Position numbers and translations under genes: made by a program | Shown: in pieces, positions 28,797 through 38,952 of the stretch | Position numbering within the stretch: position 1 is the stretch's first letter | Layout: each line of letters opens with the position of its first letter | Origin: Pseudoxanthomonas wuyuanensis | GTDB taxonomy: Bacteria; Pseudomonadota; Gammaproteobacteria; Xanthomonadales; Xanthomonadaceae | Assembly (NCBI RefSeq): GCF_900215535.1 | Contig: NZ_OCND01000005.1 | Coordinates: 43,501-107,500 of the forward strand | Direction of reading: 5' to 3' | DNA length: 64,000 nt | The notes under the pieces: generated by a model | What the model was told of the DNA's origin: nothing | Seen by the model: only the letters and a program-made list of their open reading frames with translations | The model's database searches: none

Positions 28797-30098
28797 TCAT
28801 GAATGTCCGCGATCGGGCAACGGGGATCGTCCTGCCGCTTCGGCCTCCCGCATCGCGATGCCAGAGAGCAGACCGACGAAGACGGCATAGGCGCTGCTGG
28901 TCAACGCATGCGCAAACATCGACTGGGTCATGCCCGACAGCGCGTACATGACGATCAGCATCAGTCCGGCCCAGGCCGCGCCTACCGGCGGTCCTGCGCC
29001 GGCGCGCCGCAGCAGCCGTACGAACAACAACGCTGGCAGCAGATAGAGCAGCACAATCGCCGCCAGCCCGGGCAGCCCCATCGTGGCCGCCCACTCCGCC
29101 AGATCGTTGTGGGCATGGCCGAGCTTGCAGAACGCCAGGTCCTGCTGCCGGCAGACGGGGATCTGCCGGATTTCGCCGCCGAACCGATCGATGCCCACCC
29201 CGGTCAACGGATGCCGGGCGAACGCCCTGCCCGCCACGGCCAGGAATTCGATGCGGGCGCCCACCGGGGTGTCGACGTGGCCACGCGAGTAGGCCTGCAG
29301 ATCGGCGCTTACGTGTTGCAACCGGGATTGCTCGGCCAGCTTCGGCACGCTCCAGAGCACCAACAGTGCCGCCGCCGCCACGGCTGCCGCCGCACCCAGC
29401 CGCAGCCAGCCCCGGCGACCGCCTCTGAACATCGCTGCCAGCAGCAACAGGCCCAGCCCCGGCAGCACTCCGCGGCTGCCGGACAACACGATAGCCGTCG
29501 TACCCAACGCAAACGCCAGCGTCACCGGCAGCAGCACCTGCCACCGCCGGCTCGCGGGCCGGCAATAGACCGCCAACACCAGCAGCGCCAGCACCGCGTT
29601 GGCGAACACCAACGGGTTGCTGCCCGCCCCTGCGCGGTGCAACCCGGACGACGCCTGCGCCAGCGCAAGCAGGAAAGCCAGCACGACGCCGGCCATGGCC
29701 CCGCGCCACAGCCACAGCCGCGAGGGCGCCGCAGCGTAGGCGACCAGTGCGCACCATGGCAGCAGCAACTGGCGCGCGATATTGTCGATGGTGCGCCAGC
29801 CCTGTCCGGACAGCTGCATCGAAAGCATCGACACGCCCAGCACCAGTGCGGCAAGCAGCAGCAACAGCCGCAACGTGCCACCCGCTTCGCGCCAGGCCGA
29901 TGGAAACCGGCGCATCAGCAGCAGCGTCATCACCAACAGCAGCGCGCCGAACAATGCCAGGCCCTTCGGCAGCACCAGCAATGCCGGCGCCGCAATAAGC
30001 GCCAAAGCGCTGACCGCGGCAATCAATGCATGCCGGTCCAGACGCTCCGGCTCGAGAATTCCCTCTCTCACTTCAGACAGCTTCGTATTCAAGCTCAA
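28797..30098 (-). CDS. O-antigen ligase/polymerase-like membrane protein
   Basis: The roughly 433-residue polytopic membrane protein has about ten hydrophobic segments and a large periplasmic loop. The Wzy_C/O-antigen ligase signature GHAHNDLAEWAATMGLPG follows VGIDRFGG. It probably joins O-antigen to core or polymerises O-units (WaaL or Wzy type). I chose TTG 30098, which follows AGGAAA; the frame extends to an ATG at 30215 but that extension is unlike any membrane-protein N-terminus. The neighbouring glycosyltransferases support an LPS role. Confidence 0.8.
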   Translation of the reverse strand: MSLNTKLSEVREGILEPERLDRHALIAAVSALALIAAPALLVLPKGLALFGALLLVMTLLLMRRFPSAWREAGGTLRLLLLLAALVLGVSMLSMQLSGQGWRTIDNIARQLLLPWCALVAYAAAPSRLWLWRGAMAGVVLAFLLALAQASSGLHRAGAGSNPLVFANAVLALLVLAVYCRPASRRWQVLLPVTLAFALGTTAIVLSGSRGVLPGLGLLLLAAMFRGGRRGWLRLGAAAAVAAAALLVLWSVPKLAEQSRLQHVSADLQAYSRGHVDTPVGARIEFLAVAGRAFARHPLTGVGIDRFGGEIRQIPVCRQQDLAFCKLGHAHNDLAEWAATMGLPGLAAIVLLYLLPALLFVRLLRRAGAGPPVGAAWAGLMLIVMYALSGMTQSMFAHALTSSAYAVFVGLLSGIAMREAEAAGRSPLPDRGHS

Positions 30099-30312
30099 GA
30101 TTTCCTGCGGACGTCGCGATGCCGGCACGAGCAACGTAGCGCAGCGACGGTGGACGGCATCTGCGCCGATTCTGCATGAAGTATCCGCAAAAGCCGGTTC
30201 GGCTGCAGTGAACACGGTTGCAACCCGGTTGTCCCGCGTTCACTGCGATGAAGAAGACGCGATGATCTGGCGGGTCCCCGGACTCGCAGGAAAGCCCAGG
30301 CACGCGTCGCGC

Positions 30313-31605
30313 CTAATGTTTGCCCAGGCGCGCATAGAAGAAGCCATCGCCTCCGTCCTCCCCCGGCAGGCGTTGCCGTCCCGGTCCGCTGGCGTGGCCA
30401 AAGCCTGCCGCCAGCGGTTGCGCCTGCGCATCCGGCGTTCGCGCCAGGAAGGATTCCATCTGGCGCTGGTTTTCGTCCTTCAGCAGGGAACAGGTCGCAT
30501 AGACCAGCACTCCTCCCGGCAGCAGTGCCGGCCACAGCGCATCCAGCAATCGCGCCTGCAACGCCACCAGCGCGTCGATGTCGCTGGCACGGCGGTGCAG
30601 CAGCACATCGGGCTGCCGGCGCACGATGCCGGTGGCTGAACAGGGCGCGTCCAGCAGGATTGCGTCGAAGCCCTGGCCATCCCACCAGTCCGCGGTCCGG
30701 GTGGCATCGCCGACCCGGGTTTGCGCGCGGGCGCCGACCCGCTGCAGGGTCTGGCTGACCCGCGCCAGCCGGCGCTGGTCGACATCCAGCGCCAGCAGCG
30801 ACAGCGACGGATCGCGTTCCAGCAGGTGCGCGGCCTTGCCGCCAGGGGCAGCGCAGGCGTCCAGCACCCGCGCTCCGGCCGCGGGTGCCAGCGCATCGGC
30901 CACCTGCTGCGCGGATATGTCCTGTACGGAAACATCGCCTTCGGCGAAGCCGGGCAACAGCGCAACCGGCACCGGCGCAGCAATGCACAACGCATCGGCG
31001 AAGGAAGCCGGCGCCAGCGAATCGATTCCCGCCTCCTGCAGCCGCTGCTGATAGGCCTGACGCGAACCCCGTTGCCGGTTGACCCGCAGCCACAGCGGCG
31101 CGGCGTCAGCGCTGGCGGCGAAGATCGCGTCGGCCTGTTGCGGCCAGTCGGCCTGTACGCGCTGACGCAGCCACTGCGGCCAGGCGTCGGCTGCAGCGAC
31201 GGCGGGAATGCCTTCGCGCTGCGCCCTGCGCAGCACGGCGTTGACCATGCCGGCCTGGTGCGGCCGTCCCAGCGCGCGCGTCGCCTCCACCGTCGCCGAC
31301 AATGCCGCGTGCGCCGGCAGGCCAAGCGCTCCAAGCTGCGCGAAACCCGCCATCAGCAGCGCGCGCAGTTCGCCATCGCGCGGCCCCAGCGGCTTCTGCA
31401 GCCATGCCTTCAGTGCCGCGTCATAGGCCGTGCGCTGGCGCAAGGCCGAAAAACAGATCGCTTCCAGCAGCGCACGGTCGCGCGTATCGGCCAGGCGCGG
31501 CACGGCGGCGGACAGCTCGGCTTTCAGCGAACGCCCGCGGTGGATGACCGCATCCAGCACGCGCGCGGACAGCACACGCACGGCAACACCGGCCTGGGTG
31601 CTCAT
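30313..31605 (-). CDS. rsmB: 16S rRNA (cytosine967-C5)-methyltransferase
   Basis: The 430-residue product has the N-terminal NusB-like domain and a C-terminal SAM methyltransferase with [30 protein letters not shown] (PC motif) and [13 protein letters not shown] (catalytic TC motif). It methylates C967 of 16S rRNA. The start overlaps the fmt stop by 1 bp (TGATG), so def-fmt-rsmB is a conserved, coupled order. Confidence 0.96.
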   Translation of the reverse strand: MSTQAGVAVRVLSARVLDAVIHRGRSLKAELSAAVPRLADTRDRALLEAICFSALRQRTAYDAALKAWLQKPLGPRDGELRALLMAGFAQLGALGLPAHAALSATVEATRALGRPHQAGMVNAVLRRAQREGIPAVAAADAWPQWLRQRVQADWPQQADAIFAASADAAPLWLRVNRQRGSRQAYQQRLQEAGIDSLAPASFADALCIAAPVPVALLPGFAEGDVSVQDISAQQVADALAPAAGARVLDACAAPGGKAAHLLERDPSLSLLALDVDQRRLARVSQTLQRVGARAQTRVGDATRTADWWDGQGFDAILLDAPCSATGIVRRQPDVLLHRRASDIDALVALQARLLDALWPALLPGGVLVYATCSLLKDENQRQMESFLARTPDAQAQPLAAGFGHASGPGRQRLPGEDGGDGFFYARLGKH

Positions 31606-32522
31606 CAGGCGCCCAGATCCCGGCGCGCGTTGAGGTAGTCGGCAGCGGTGATCGCCTTGCCGCCGTCGCGCTGCACCACCCGCAGCCGCAGTGCGCCTTC
31701 ACCGCAGGCGATGTCCAGTCCCTGCCTGCCCGCCGCCAGCAGCGTGCCCGGGGCAGCCGCGCGCTGCGCCGCCACCGCCACCGCGCCGTGGATGCGCAGC
31801 CGTTCGCCCGCCACCGTCGCCTCGGCCACCGGCCATGGATTGAACGCACGCACCTTGCGCGCAAGCGCCTCGGCTGGCTGACTCCAGTCCAGCCGCGCCT
31901 CGGCCTTGTCCAGCTTGTGCGCGTAGGCCACACCCTGTTCCGGCTGCGGCTGCGGCACTGGCCGGATGCCGGCGCGCAGCAGGCCCAACCCGTCGCTCAG
32001 CACCTGCGCGCCCAATTCGGCCAACCGGTCATGCAGTTGTCCGCCGGTTTCTTCGGCGCCGATCGGGGTGGTTTGCGACAGCAGCACCGGGCCGGTGTCC
32101 AGCCCGGCCTCCATCTGCATCAGGCAGACGCCGGTTTCGCTATCGCCGGCCTCGATGGCGCGCTGGATCGGCGCGGCGCCGCGCCAGCGCGGCAGCAGCG
32201 AGGCATGTACGTTCCAGCAGCCGTAGCGCGGAATATCCAGCACCGCCTGCGGCAGGATCAGGCCATAGGCGACGACGACCAGCAGGTCCGGCGCCAGTTC
32301 GCGCAGCGCCTCCTGCGCGGCCTTCTTTTTCAACGAAACCGGCTGCAGCACCGGAATGCCGCGCTGCACCGCTTCCAGCTTGACCGGCGATGGCGTCAAG
32401 CCGCGACCACGGCCGGCGGGCCGGTCGGGCTGGGTGTAAACGGCGACGACCTCGTTGCGCGCGTGCGCGGCGCGCAGGCAGGGGACGGCAAAAGCCGGCG
32501 TGCCGGCAAAAACGATTCTCAT
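31605..32522 (-). CDS. fmt: Methionyl-tRNA formyltransferase
   Basis: This 305-residue enzyme formylates initiator Met-t[21 protein letters not shown] at the start and [16 protein letters not shown] (with the conserved HASLLP context) define it, and a C-terminal FMT_C domain follows. ATG 32522 is used; upstream residues to 32585 are translated satellite repeat. As at dtd, the start is immediately preceded by a C-run and repeat with no Shine-Dalgarno. Confidence 0.96.
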   Translation of the reverse strand: MRIVFAGTPAFAVPCLRAAHARNEVVAVYTQPDRPAGRGRGLTPSPVKLEAVQRGIPVLQPVSLKKKAAQEALRELAPDLLVVVAYGLILPQAVLDIPRYGCWNVHASLLPRWRGAAPIQRAIEAGDSETGVCLMQMEAGLDTGPVLLSQTTPIGAEETGGQLHDRLAELGAQVLSDGLGLLRAGIRPVPQPQPEQGVAYAHKLDKAEARLDWSQPAEALARKVRAFNPWPVAEATVAGERLRIHGAVAVAAQRAAAPGTLLAAGRQGLDIACGEGALRLRVVQRDGGKAITAADYLNARRDLGA

Positions 32523-32526
32523 GGGG

Positions 32527-32615
32527 CGGGAATGGGGAATGGGGAAACGGGAATGGTAAGGGTGCCAGTGACGAACTGCTTCCACTATTCCCTATTCCCT
32601 ATTCTCCATTCCCGG
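32527..32615. repeat. Inverted satellite repeats (GGGAATG)n/(CTATTCC)n in the def-fmt spacer
   Basis: A block of GGGAATG-type units (32527-32557) faces a complementary block of ATTCCC-type units (about 32583-32615). Together they form an imperfect inverted repeat of about 30 bp per arm around a loop of about 25 nt. It fills almost the whole space between the def stop and the fmt start and is close in style to repeats scattered in xanthomonad genomes. Confidence 0.8.
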
Positions 32616-32619
32616 GCCG

Positions 32620-33132
32620 TCAGGCCACTTGCCGGCGCTGCTTGGCCAGTTTCTTGCGCACCATCTCGCGCTTGAGCGGAGACAGGTAATCGACGAACAG
32701 CTTGCCGTCCAGGTGATCCATTTCGTGCTGGATGCAAACCGCCAGCAGGCCATCGGCATGGAGTTCCTGCGCCTGGCCGGCACGGTCGACGAAGCGGACG
32801 GTGATTTCGTCGGCGCGGGTCACATCGGCAAAGATGCCCGGAACCGACAGGCAGCCTTCCTGATAGACCTGTTCGCCGGCCTTCTCGAGGATTTCGGGGT
32901 TGATGAACACCCGCGGCTCGTTCTTTTCCTCGCTGACGTCGATCACCATGAAGCGCTGGTGCACATCGACCTGGCTGGCAGCCAGGCCGATGCCGGGCGC
33001 GTCGTACATGGTTTCGAACATGTCGTCGAGCAGGCGCTGGAAGTCCGGTTCGGCCACCCGGGCAACCTCCACCGGGACCGCCTTGGTGCGCAGCCGGGGG
33101 TCTGGAAATTCGAGTATGGGGAGCAGTGCCAT
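32620..33132 (-). CDS. def: Peptide deformylase
   Basis: This 170-residue metalloprotease removes the N-formyl group from nascent proteins. The three motifs are intact: [16 protein letters not shown] and QHEMDHLDG. The start at [15 protein letters not shown] (33132) matches family N-termini; a second in-frame ATG is nine bases upstream. It precedes fmt and rsmB and is divergent from the LysM gene. Confidence 0.95.
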   Translation of the reverse strand: MALLPILEFPDPRLRTKAVPVEVARVAEPDFQRLLDDMFETMYDAPGIGLAASQVDVHQRFMVIDVSEEKNEPRVFINPEILEKAGEQVYQEGCLSVPGIFADVTRADEITVRFVDRAGQAQELHADGLLAVCIQHEMDHLDGKLFVDYLSPLKREMVRKKLAKQRRQVA

Positions 33133-33221
33133 CGCGTTCACAACGTGGGGACGCCGGTGGAATCCGGCAGGACCTCACGAATTCTAACGCGGACGCTTGC
33201 TTTGCGCTCCAATTTCTGGAC

Positions 33222-33227
33222 TATAGT
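33222..33227 (+). promoter_or_regulatory. -10 box of the LysM gene
   Basis: TATAGT lies 37 bases upstream of the LysM start, in the def divergent region. A TTGCTT at 33197-33202 is the nearest -35 match, though 19 bp away. Moderate evidence for a sigma-70 promoter. Confidence 0.45.
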
Positions 33228-33263
33228 CGTGACCACCTGTCGGGGAATCAGGTAGATACCGCC

Positions 33264-34391
33264 ATGTTCAAAAGTTTTCGTACGGTTTTCGCCGTTGCGG
33301 TCTTCACCGTCGCGACCTATTCAGCTGCCGCCGAAATGGCGGGCAGCCATCCTGATACCTATGTGGTCAAACGGGGGGATACGCTGTGGGACATTTCCGC
33401 GCGTTTCCTGAAAAAGCCGTGGCTGTGGCCGGAAATCTGGCAGGCCAACCCGCAGATCAAGAACCCGCACCTGATTTACCCGGGCGATGTGATCAGCCTG
33501 GCCTACCTGGACCGCGTGGCGGTGCAGCCGGGTCCGCGCGAGGAAGCGCCGCTGAACGCGATTCCGCTGGCGGATATCGAACCGTTCCTGAAGAACCGGC
33601 GCGTGGTCGACAGCTTCGAGCATCTGCCGCATGTGGCCGGGCTTGAGGAAGACCGCTCGCGCGCTTCTGCCGGCCATGCCATCTATGTCCGCGGCCTGGA
33701 AGGCGCCCAGGTCGGCCAGCGCTTTGCGGTACTGCGCCCGACCGCCCGCTTCACCGCCAACCCGCGCGCCCAGGATCTGGATTTCCGCGGCCGCACCATC
33801 CCCGGCGAAGTCGACGTCTGGCGCGACATCGTGCCGCAGACCGGCAACAGCGACTTCCTGGGCTACGAACTGGTCCAGGTCACCGTTGCCACCTTCACCC
33901 GCGACGTCGTACCCGGCACCGAGGTCAGCACGCTGGTGGTGGAAAAGGGCGGTCATGAGGTCCGCGTTGGCGATCGCATCATCCCGGTCGACCCGCAGCC
34001 GTACGATCTGCACTTCTTCCCGCATCCGCCGGCCACCCAGGCGCCAGAAGGCAAGCTGCGGGTGCTGGCGGTGGCCGATGCGCTGACCTCCGGTGGCCCG
34101 CGCGATGTGGTGGCCATCTCCGGCGGCAGCCTGGACGGACTGGACAACGGCACCGTGCTGTCGGTCTGGCGCAGCGGCAGCCATACCGCCAACCGCATGC
34201 AGTACCCCAACTCCTCGCGCATCAGCGAATCCACCAAGAGCGGCGCCGGCCGGGTGGCGCTGCCCGATGAATACGCCGCCCACGTCATGATCTTCCGCAC
34301 CTTCGACAAGGTCAGCTACGGCCTGGTGATGGAAGGGACCAAGGCGGCCATGGTCGGCTACGAACTCAAGCATCCGGATGCCGCCTACTGA
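33264..34391 (+). CDS. LysM peptidoglycan-binding protein
   Basis: The 375-residue product has an N-terminal signal peptide (MFKSFRTVFAVAVFTVATYS) and one LysM domain right after it (TYVVKRGDTLWDISARFLKK to LIYPGDVISL). The remaining 270 residues have no domain I can name. It is a periplasmic or envelope protein that binds peptidoglycan. The gene stands between def and dprA, the order typical of the group. Confidence 0.9.
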   Translation: MFKSFRTVFAVAVFTVATYSAAAEMAGSHPDTYVVKRGDTLWDISARFLKKPWLWPEIWQANPQIKNPHLIYPGDVISLAYLDRVAVQPGPREEAPLNAIPLADIEPFLKNRRVVDSFEHLPHVAGLEEDRSRASAGHAIYVRGLEGAQVGQRFAVLRPTARFTANPRAQDLDFRGRTIPGEVDVWRDIVPQTGNSDFLGYELVQVTVATFTRDVVPGTEVSTLVVEKGGHEVRVGDRIIPVDPQPYDLHFFPHPPATQAPEGKLRVLAVADALTSGGPRDVVAISGGSLDGLDNGTVLSVWRSGSHTANRMQYPNSSRISESTKSGAGRVALPDEYAAHVMIFRTFDKVSYGLVMEGTKAAMVGYELKHPDAAY

Positions 34392-34428
34392 AGCGGCAGC
34401 GAAGTTCGGGTTTTTCCTACAGTTCACC

Positions 34429-34454
34429 GCGACGGCGCCTGAGGGCGCCGTCGC
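34429..34454 (+). terminator. Terminator after the LysM gene
   Basis: GCGACGGCGCC (34429-34439) and GGCGCCGTCGC (34444-34454) form a perfect 11-bp stem with a 4-nt loop, followed by a short T run. It lies between the LysM stop and dprA. Confidence 0.7.
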
Positions 34455-34477
34455 CGTTTCCGGATTAGGCTGCATGC

Positions 34478-35644
34478 ATGACTGACGGGCAACAAACTGC
34501 AGCGCTGCTGAAACTGGTCCTGGCCGGCGGGCCGGCCGCGCCGCGGCGGCAACTGCTGGACGGCCTCGGTTCGCCGGCGAAGGCGGTGGCTGCCGGCAGT
34601 CGGGCCTGGCGGGCAGCCGGGCTGAACGATGCGCAGATCCAGGTCCTCGGTCACCCCGATGAGGAGGCGCTGCAGCGGTCGCTGCAGTGGCTGGCGCTGC
34701 CTCGGCATCACCTGCTCGGCTGGCACGAGCCGGACTACCCGCCGCTGCTGCGCCGGATTCCCAGCCCGCCGCTGGCGCTGTTCGTCGACGGCGATCCGGG
34801 CCTGCTCTGGCACCCGGGCATTGCCGTGGTCGGCAGCCGCTCGCCCACCGCCGGCGGACGCGACAACGCCCATGCGTTCGCGCGGGCGCTGGCGGCGGCA
34901 GGCATCGCCGTGATCAGCGGCATGGCCGCCGGCGTCGATGCGGCCGCGCACGAGGCGGCCCTGTCGTTGCCCGCCGGCTCCACCATCGCGGTGCTGGGCT
35001 GCGGTCCCGATCTGGCCTACCCCAGCAGTCACCGCGGCTTGCGCGACCGTATCGCCGAACGGGGCGCGGTGGTCAGCGAGCACCCTCCCGGCACCGGTGC
35101 GTTGCCGACCCACTTCCCCAGCCGCAACCGCATCGTGGCCGGACTGGCGCTGGGCACCCTGGTGGTGGAGGCGGCCGAACGCTCCGGCGCGCTGATCACC
35201 GCCCGCCAGGCGGCCGAAAGCGGCCGCGACGTGTTCGCCGTGCCCGGCTCCATCCACAACCCGCTGGCACGCGGTTGTCACCGGCTGATCCGCGAGGGCG
35301 CCGGCCTGGTCGAAAGCGCCCAGGAGGTGCTGGCCGCCGTCGGGCCGATGGCGGCCGAGCTGGCACGCGCCTTGCACCATCGGTTGGGCGGCGATGAAAC
35401 TGAATCAGGAGCGGTACCAGAACGGGAAGAGATCACCGAGCCGGAGGACCCCGACTACAAGAAGTTGTGGGAAGCGCTGGGTCATGACCCTACCCCTATG
35501 GATCTGCTGGTCGACCGCACCGGATTGACGGCTGCCGAACTGTCCTCCATGCTGCTGGTCATGGAACTGGATGGACGGGTATCGGTCGAACATGGCCGCT
35601 ACACGCGAAAGACCCGGTTTCTTTCCTCCACAGCGTCGCTTTGA
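34478..35644 (+). CDS. dprA: DNA-processing protein DprA
   Basis: This 388-residue protein loads RecA on incoming single-stranded DNA during natural transformation. The Rossmann-like core shows [36 protein letters not shown] and [11 protein letters not shown], and a C-terminal winged helix ends the protein. All parts are present. It is followed closely by smg, as in many gammaproteobacteria. Confidence 0.96.
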   Translation: MTDGQQTAALLKLVLAGGPAAPRRQLLDGLGSPAKAVAAGSRAWRAAGLNDAQIQVLGHPDEEALQRSLQWLALPRHHLLGWHEPDYPPLLRRIPSPPLALFVDGDPGLLWHPGIAVVGSRSPTAGGRDNAHAFARALAAAGIAVISGMAAGVDAAAHEAALSLPAGSTIAVLGCGPDLAYPSSHRGLRDRIAERGAVVSEHPPGTGALPTHFPSRNRIVAGLALGTLVVEAAERSGALITARQAAESGRDVFAVPGSIHNPLARGCHRLIREGAGLVESAQEVLAAVGPMAAELARALHHRLGGDETESGAVPEREEITEPEDPDYKKLWEALGHDPTPMDLLVDRTGLTAAELSSMLLVMELDGRVSVEHGRYTRKTRFLSSTASL

Positions 35645-35660
35645 CGCAGGCCGAGGGGCA

Positions 35661-36134
35661 ATGAAAGAGAGCATCCTGGATGTACTGCTGTACCTGTTCG
35701 AACACTATTTCACCGAAGACGCGGACCCGGTCCGCGACCGCGATTCGCTCCAGAACGGCCTGATCCAGGCCGGTTTCAGTCCGGCGGAAATCAGCAAAGC
35801 CTTCGACTGGCTCGATGCCCTGGCCGAACAGCGGCCCAGCGCGTCGGAACCGCGCGTGGGCGGTCCTACCCGCATCTACCACGGTCCGGAACTGGAAAAG
35901 CTGGACGTGGAATGCCGCGGCTTCGTCCTGTTCCTGGAACAGCACGGCATCCTCGACGCCGCCCAGCGCGAGCTGGTGCTCGACCGCGCCATGGCGCTGG
36001 ATCAGGACGAGCTGGACCTGGACGACCTGAAATGGGTCGTGCTGATGGTGCTGTTCAACCAGCCCGGCTCGGAAGCGGCCTACGCCTGGATGGAAACGCA
36101 GATGTTCGCCGACGAACCTGAACCGGTACACTGA
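35661..36134 (+). CDS. smg: Smg (DUF494) protein
   Basis: The 157-residue product ([17 protein letters not shown]) belongs to the DUF494/Smg family, acidic and all-helical. It is found next to dprA across proteobacteria, and its role is unclear. ATG 35661 is chosen; the upstream open frame overlaps dprA in another phase. Confidence 0.93.
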   Translation: MKESILDVLLYLFEHYFTEDADPVRDRDSLQNGLIQAGFSPAEISKAFDWLDALAEQRPSASEPRVGGPTRIYHGPELEKLDVECRGFVLFLEQHGILDAAQRELVLDRAMALDQDELDLDDLKWVVLMVLFNQPGSEAAYAWMETQMFADEPEPVH

Positions 36135-36160
36135 GTCGTCGAAACGCTTCTGGGGGAAGC

Positions 36161-36877
36161 ATGACGCAGTGGTATTACGCCGACCGCCAACGGCAGCGGT
36201 TCGGCCCTGTCTCCAGCGCCGAACTGGCCGCGCAGTTCCAGGCCGGCCGCATCGGGCTGGACGCCCTGGTCTGGCATGAAGGGCTGAGCCAGTGGCAATC
36301 GCTTGGCGACTTTGCCGCCGAGCTTGGCCTGCTGGAAACGCCCGCTTCCGCCGCCGGCAGCGCCGGTCCGCCACCGGTTCCCGGCGCGCAGCCGCAACAG
36401 CCTCCGGTCTACGCCGCCGCTCCGGTGGCCAAGCCCGGCATGTCCGGAGGCAAGATCGCATTGATCGTCGCAGCCGTGCTGGTTCTGCCGGTGCTGGCCG
36501 TGCTGGGCATCCTGGCGGCCATTTCCATACCCGCCTACAACGACTACAGCGTGCGCGCCAAGGTGGCCGAGACCATGGCGCAGGCGTCGCCGCTCAAGGC
36601 CATGGTCACCGAATACCGCTATGCGGAAGGCACCTGCCCGCGCAACGGCGATGCCGATTTCGGCGAACCGGAAAGCTATGCCAGCCGTTATGTGGCCTTG
36701 GCCCGCATCGGCGAGTTCGACGACGGCACCTGCGGCGTCGAACTGCGCCTGCACAATACCGGCAACGCCCAGATCGACGGCAAGCACGTCTGGCTGGCCT
36801 TCGATGCCGACGAAGGCGACTGGACCTGCAGTTCCGAGGTCGACGACCGCTACCTGCCGGCGCTCTGTCGCGGTTGA
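36161..36877 (+). CDS. GYF_2-domain protein with pilin-like membrane segment
   Basis: This 238-residue protein begins with a GYF_2 domain (QWYYADRQRQRFGPVSSAEL and ALVWHEGLSQWQSL), has a Pro/Ala linker (about 60-95) and one membrane helix. The helix is followed by AAISIPAYNDYSVRAKVAE, which looks like the post-helix part of type IV pilins, but without a prepilin peptidase G/FTLIE site. The C-terminal domain has paired Cys residues (GTCPRNG, GTCGVEL). It is probably a periplasm-facing, membrane-anchored protein. It is first of three consecutive GYF_2 genes. Confidence 0.85.
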   Translation: MTQWYYADRQRQRFGPVSSAELAAQFQAGRIGLDALVWHEGLSQWQSLGDFAAELGLLETPASAAGSAGPPPVPGAQPQQPPVYAAAPVAKPGMSGGKIALIVAAVLVLPVLAVLGILAAISIPAYNDYSVRAKVAETMAQASPLKAMVTEYRYAEGTCPRNGDADFGEPESYASRYVALARIGEFDDGTCGVELRLHNTGNAQIDGKHVWLAFDADEGDWTCSSEVDDRYLPALCRG

Positions 36878-36927
36878 TGGCCTGACCCGCCTGCCCTGGA
36901 CGGGCAGGCCAAGCACCGGGGAAATCG

Positions 36928-37815
36928 ATGCCGATCTGGTACTACGCTGACGCCCTGCGGCAACGGCAGGGGCCCTTTACCGCCGAGGAACTGGCCCAGC
37001 GCCTACGGCGCAGCGAACTGAACGCCGACACGCTGGTCTGGCGCGACGGCCTGCCGCAATGGCAACCCTTGCGCGAGCGGATGGCGGAGCTGCCGCCGGA
37101 CGCGCTGGCCGCAACGGCAACGGATTTCGCCTACACCGCGGTCGACGCCGATTCCTCCCCGTACGCCGCGCCCGCCGCCGCGATCGCCTCCGACGAGCGC
37201 TATGTCGCCCAGGGCGAAGTCGTCGACGCCGGCTTCTGGAAACGTGCGGCGGCACTGCTGATCGATTCGATGGTGGTGGGCTTCGTCTACTACATGGCGT
37301 TGATTGCCGCGGTGATCGTGCTTGGCATCGGAGCCGCGGCCGCCGGCAGCCGGCAGGGCTCCGGATTGGGCGATGTCGCCACGTTCGGCATCGGCGTGCT
37401 GGTGTACCTGCTGTATCCGCTGGTCAGCGCGCTGTACTACGCCGGTTTCGAGTCCTCGACCCGCCAAGCCACGCTGGGCAAGATGGCGATCGGCATCAAG
37501 GTCACCGGCCTGGACGGGCGCCGGTTGAGCCTGGGCAGAGCGCTGGGGCGCTGGGCTGCCACGCTGTTGAACTACCTGACCTTGATGATCGGCTTCCTGA
37601 TGGCCGCCTTCACTCAACGCAAGCAGGGACTGCACGATCTGGCCGCCGGCACGCGCGTGGTCGACCGCTGGGCGTACACCGCGCACCCGGACTGGCAGGT
37701 GCGCGGGCTGGGCACCGCCGCCAAGGTCGTATTGATCCTGTTTGGCATACTGTACGGGCTGGCGTTGCTGGGCATCCTGGCCGCCATCCTGATTCCCCTC
37801 GCCACCCAGAACTGA
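36928..37815 (+). CDS. GYF_2-RDD membrane protein
   Basis: The 295-residue product joins an N-terminal GYF_2 domain (WYYADALRQRQGPF) to an RDD domain with a GFWKRAAALLIDSMVVGFVY start, GKMAIGIKVTGLDG block and LHDLAAGTRVV end. A C-terminal helix follows. RDD proteins may transport ions or small molecules. It is 16 bp ahead of a second GYF_2-RDD paralogue, a tandem duplication. Confidence 0.86.
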   Translation: MPIWYYADALRQRQGPFTAEELAQRLRRSELNADTLVWRDGLPQWQPLRERMAELPPDALAATATDFAYTAVDADSSPYAAPAAAIASDERYVAQGEVVDAGFWKRAAALLIDSMVVGFVYYMALIAAVIVLGIGAAAAGSRQGSGLGDVATFGIGVLVYLLYPLVSALYYAGFESSTRQATLGKMAIGIKVTGLDGRRLSLGRALGRWAATLLNYLTLMIGFLMAAFTQRKQGLHDLAAGTRVVDRWAYTAHPDWQVRGLGTAAKVVLILFGILYGLALLGILAAILIPLATQN

Positions 37816-37830
37816 CCCGCAAGGAACCGC

Positions 37831-38865
37831 ATGAACCAGTGGTACTACGTCGATACCGCGCAGCAGCGGCAAGGCCCGATCGATGCGCCAGGATTGGCCG
37901 CACTGCACCGCTCCGGACAGATTGCGGATGACACCCTGGTCTGGCGCGATGGCATGGACCAGTGGCAGCCGCTCGCGGGGCGTGCGACGGAACTGGGACT
38001 GGCGGCAGTCGCCGCCCCGGCTGCCGCTGCACCAGCGGCGCCACTGGCCACTGCCGGCACAGAAGCTGCCGGCGACAACGCCGCCGAAGAACGGCCACTC
38101 ACCGGGCGCGCGGTATTCACGGCGCAGGAACCGCGCCAGGGCCAGTACGTCCCACCGCAACTCGAGCCCGCCTTGGCCGCCGGAACCGCCTATGGCGGCG
38201 GCTCGGCCGGCGATGCGCCGTATGCGCCCCCGCAAGCGCCGGTCAACACCGGGACCCGCGTGGTTACCGGTGGCGAGGTGGTCTATGCCGGCTTCTGGAA
38301 GCGGGTCGCGGCAAGCATCATCGATGGCGTGGTGGTCGGCATTGGCGGCAGCATCCTCAGCTTCATGGTGATGGCGCTGCTGGGCCTGGGCCTGTCGGTC
38401 AGTTTTGCCGACATCGCAATGGGCACCGCGCCGATCGTGCTGCAGCTTGCCAACTATGCGGTGTCCATGGCCGTGGCGGTGGCCTACTTTGCCGGCTTCC
38501 ATGCCTCGCGCATGCAGGCCACACCGGGCAAGATGGCGGTCGGCATCAAGGTGGTACGCAGCAATGGCGAACCGATTTCGCTGGCGCGCGGCGTCGGCCG
38601 CTACTTCGGCTACCTGCTCAGCTACCTGCTGCTGCTGATCGGCTACCTGATGGCCGCCTTCACCGAACGCAAGCAGGCCTTGCACGATTTCATCTGCGAT
38701 ACCCTGGTCGTGGACAAATGGGCCTACACCGACCACCCGGAATGGCAGCGCCGCGAACTGGGCGTGGTCACCATCGTCGTGCTGGTGCTGGGCGGATTGC
38801 TGCTGCTGGGTCTGATTGTGATGATGATTGCAGTCTTCGGCATCCTGTTCGCCTCGTTCAGGTAA
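37831..38865 (+). CDS. GYF_2-RDD membrane protein (paralogue)
   Basis: This 344-residue protein has the same plan as its neighbour: GYF_2 (QWYYVDTAQQRQGPI), a longer Ala/Pro-rich linker (about 60-145), an RDD domain (AGFWKRVAASIIDGVVVG, then GKMAVGIKVVRSNGE) and a C-terminal helix. The strongly similar domain order and the shared ERKQALHDF-type block show that it arose by duplication. The three GYF_2 genes are spaced 15-50 bp and likely form an operon. Confidence 0.86.
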   Translation: MNQWYYVDTAQQRQGPIDAPGLAALHRSGQIADDTLVWRDGMDQWQPLAGRATELGLAAVAAPAAAAPAAPLATAGTEAAGDNAAEERPLTGRAVFTAQEPRQGQYVPPQLEPALAAGTAYGGGSAGDAPYAPPQAPVNTGTRVVTGGEVVYAGFWKRVAASIIDGVVVGIGGSILSFMVMALLGLGLSVSFADIAMGTAPIVLQLANYAVSMAVAVAYFAGFHASRMQATPGKMAVGIKVVRSNGEPISLARGVGRYFGYLLSYLLLLIGYLMAAFTERKQALHDFICDTLVVDKWAYTDHPEWQRRELGVVTIVVLVLGGLLLLGLIVMMIAVFGILFASFR

Positions 38866-38952
38866 CCGCCGCCCTTTGGCAGGGGCTGCGGACCTGGCTG
38901 GCTTGACAGCGCCCCCCCTGCCGTGATTCCTCTATTAATAGGGAAAACCTGA

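Noticed and set aside
37003..38736. 577-residue minus-strand frame
   Set aside because: Antisense to the GYF_2-RDD genes; no recognisable domain.
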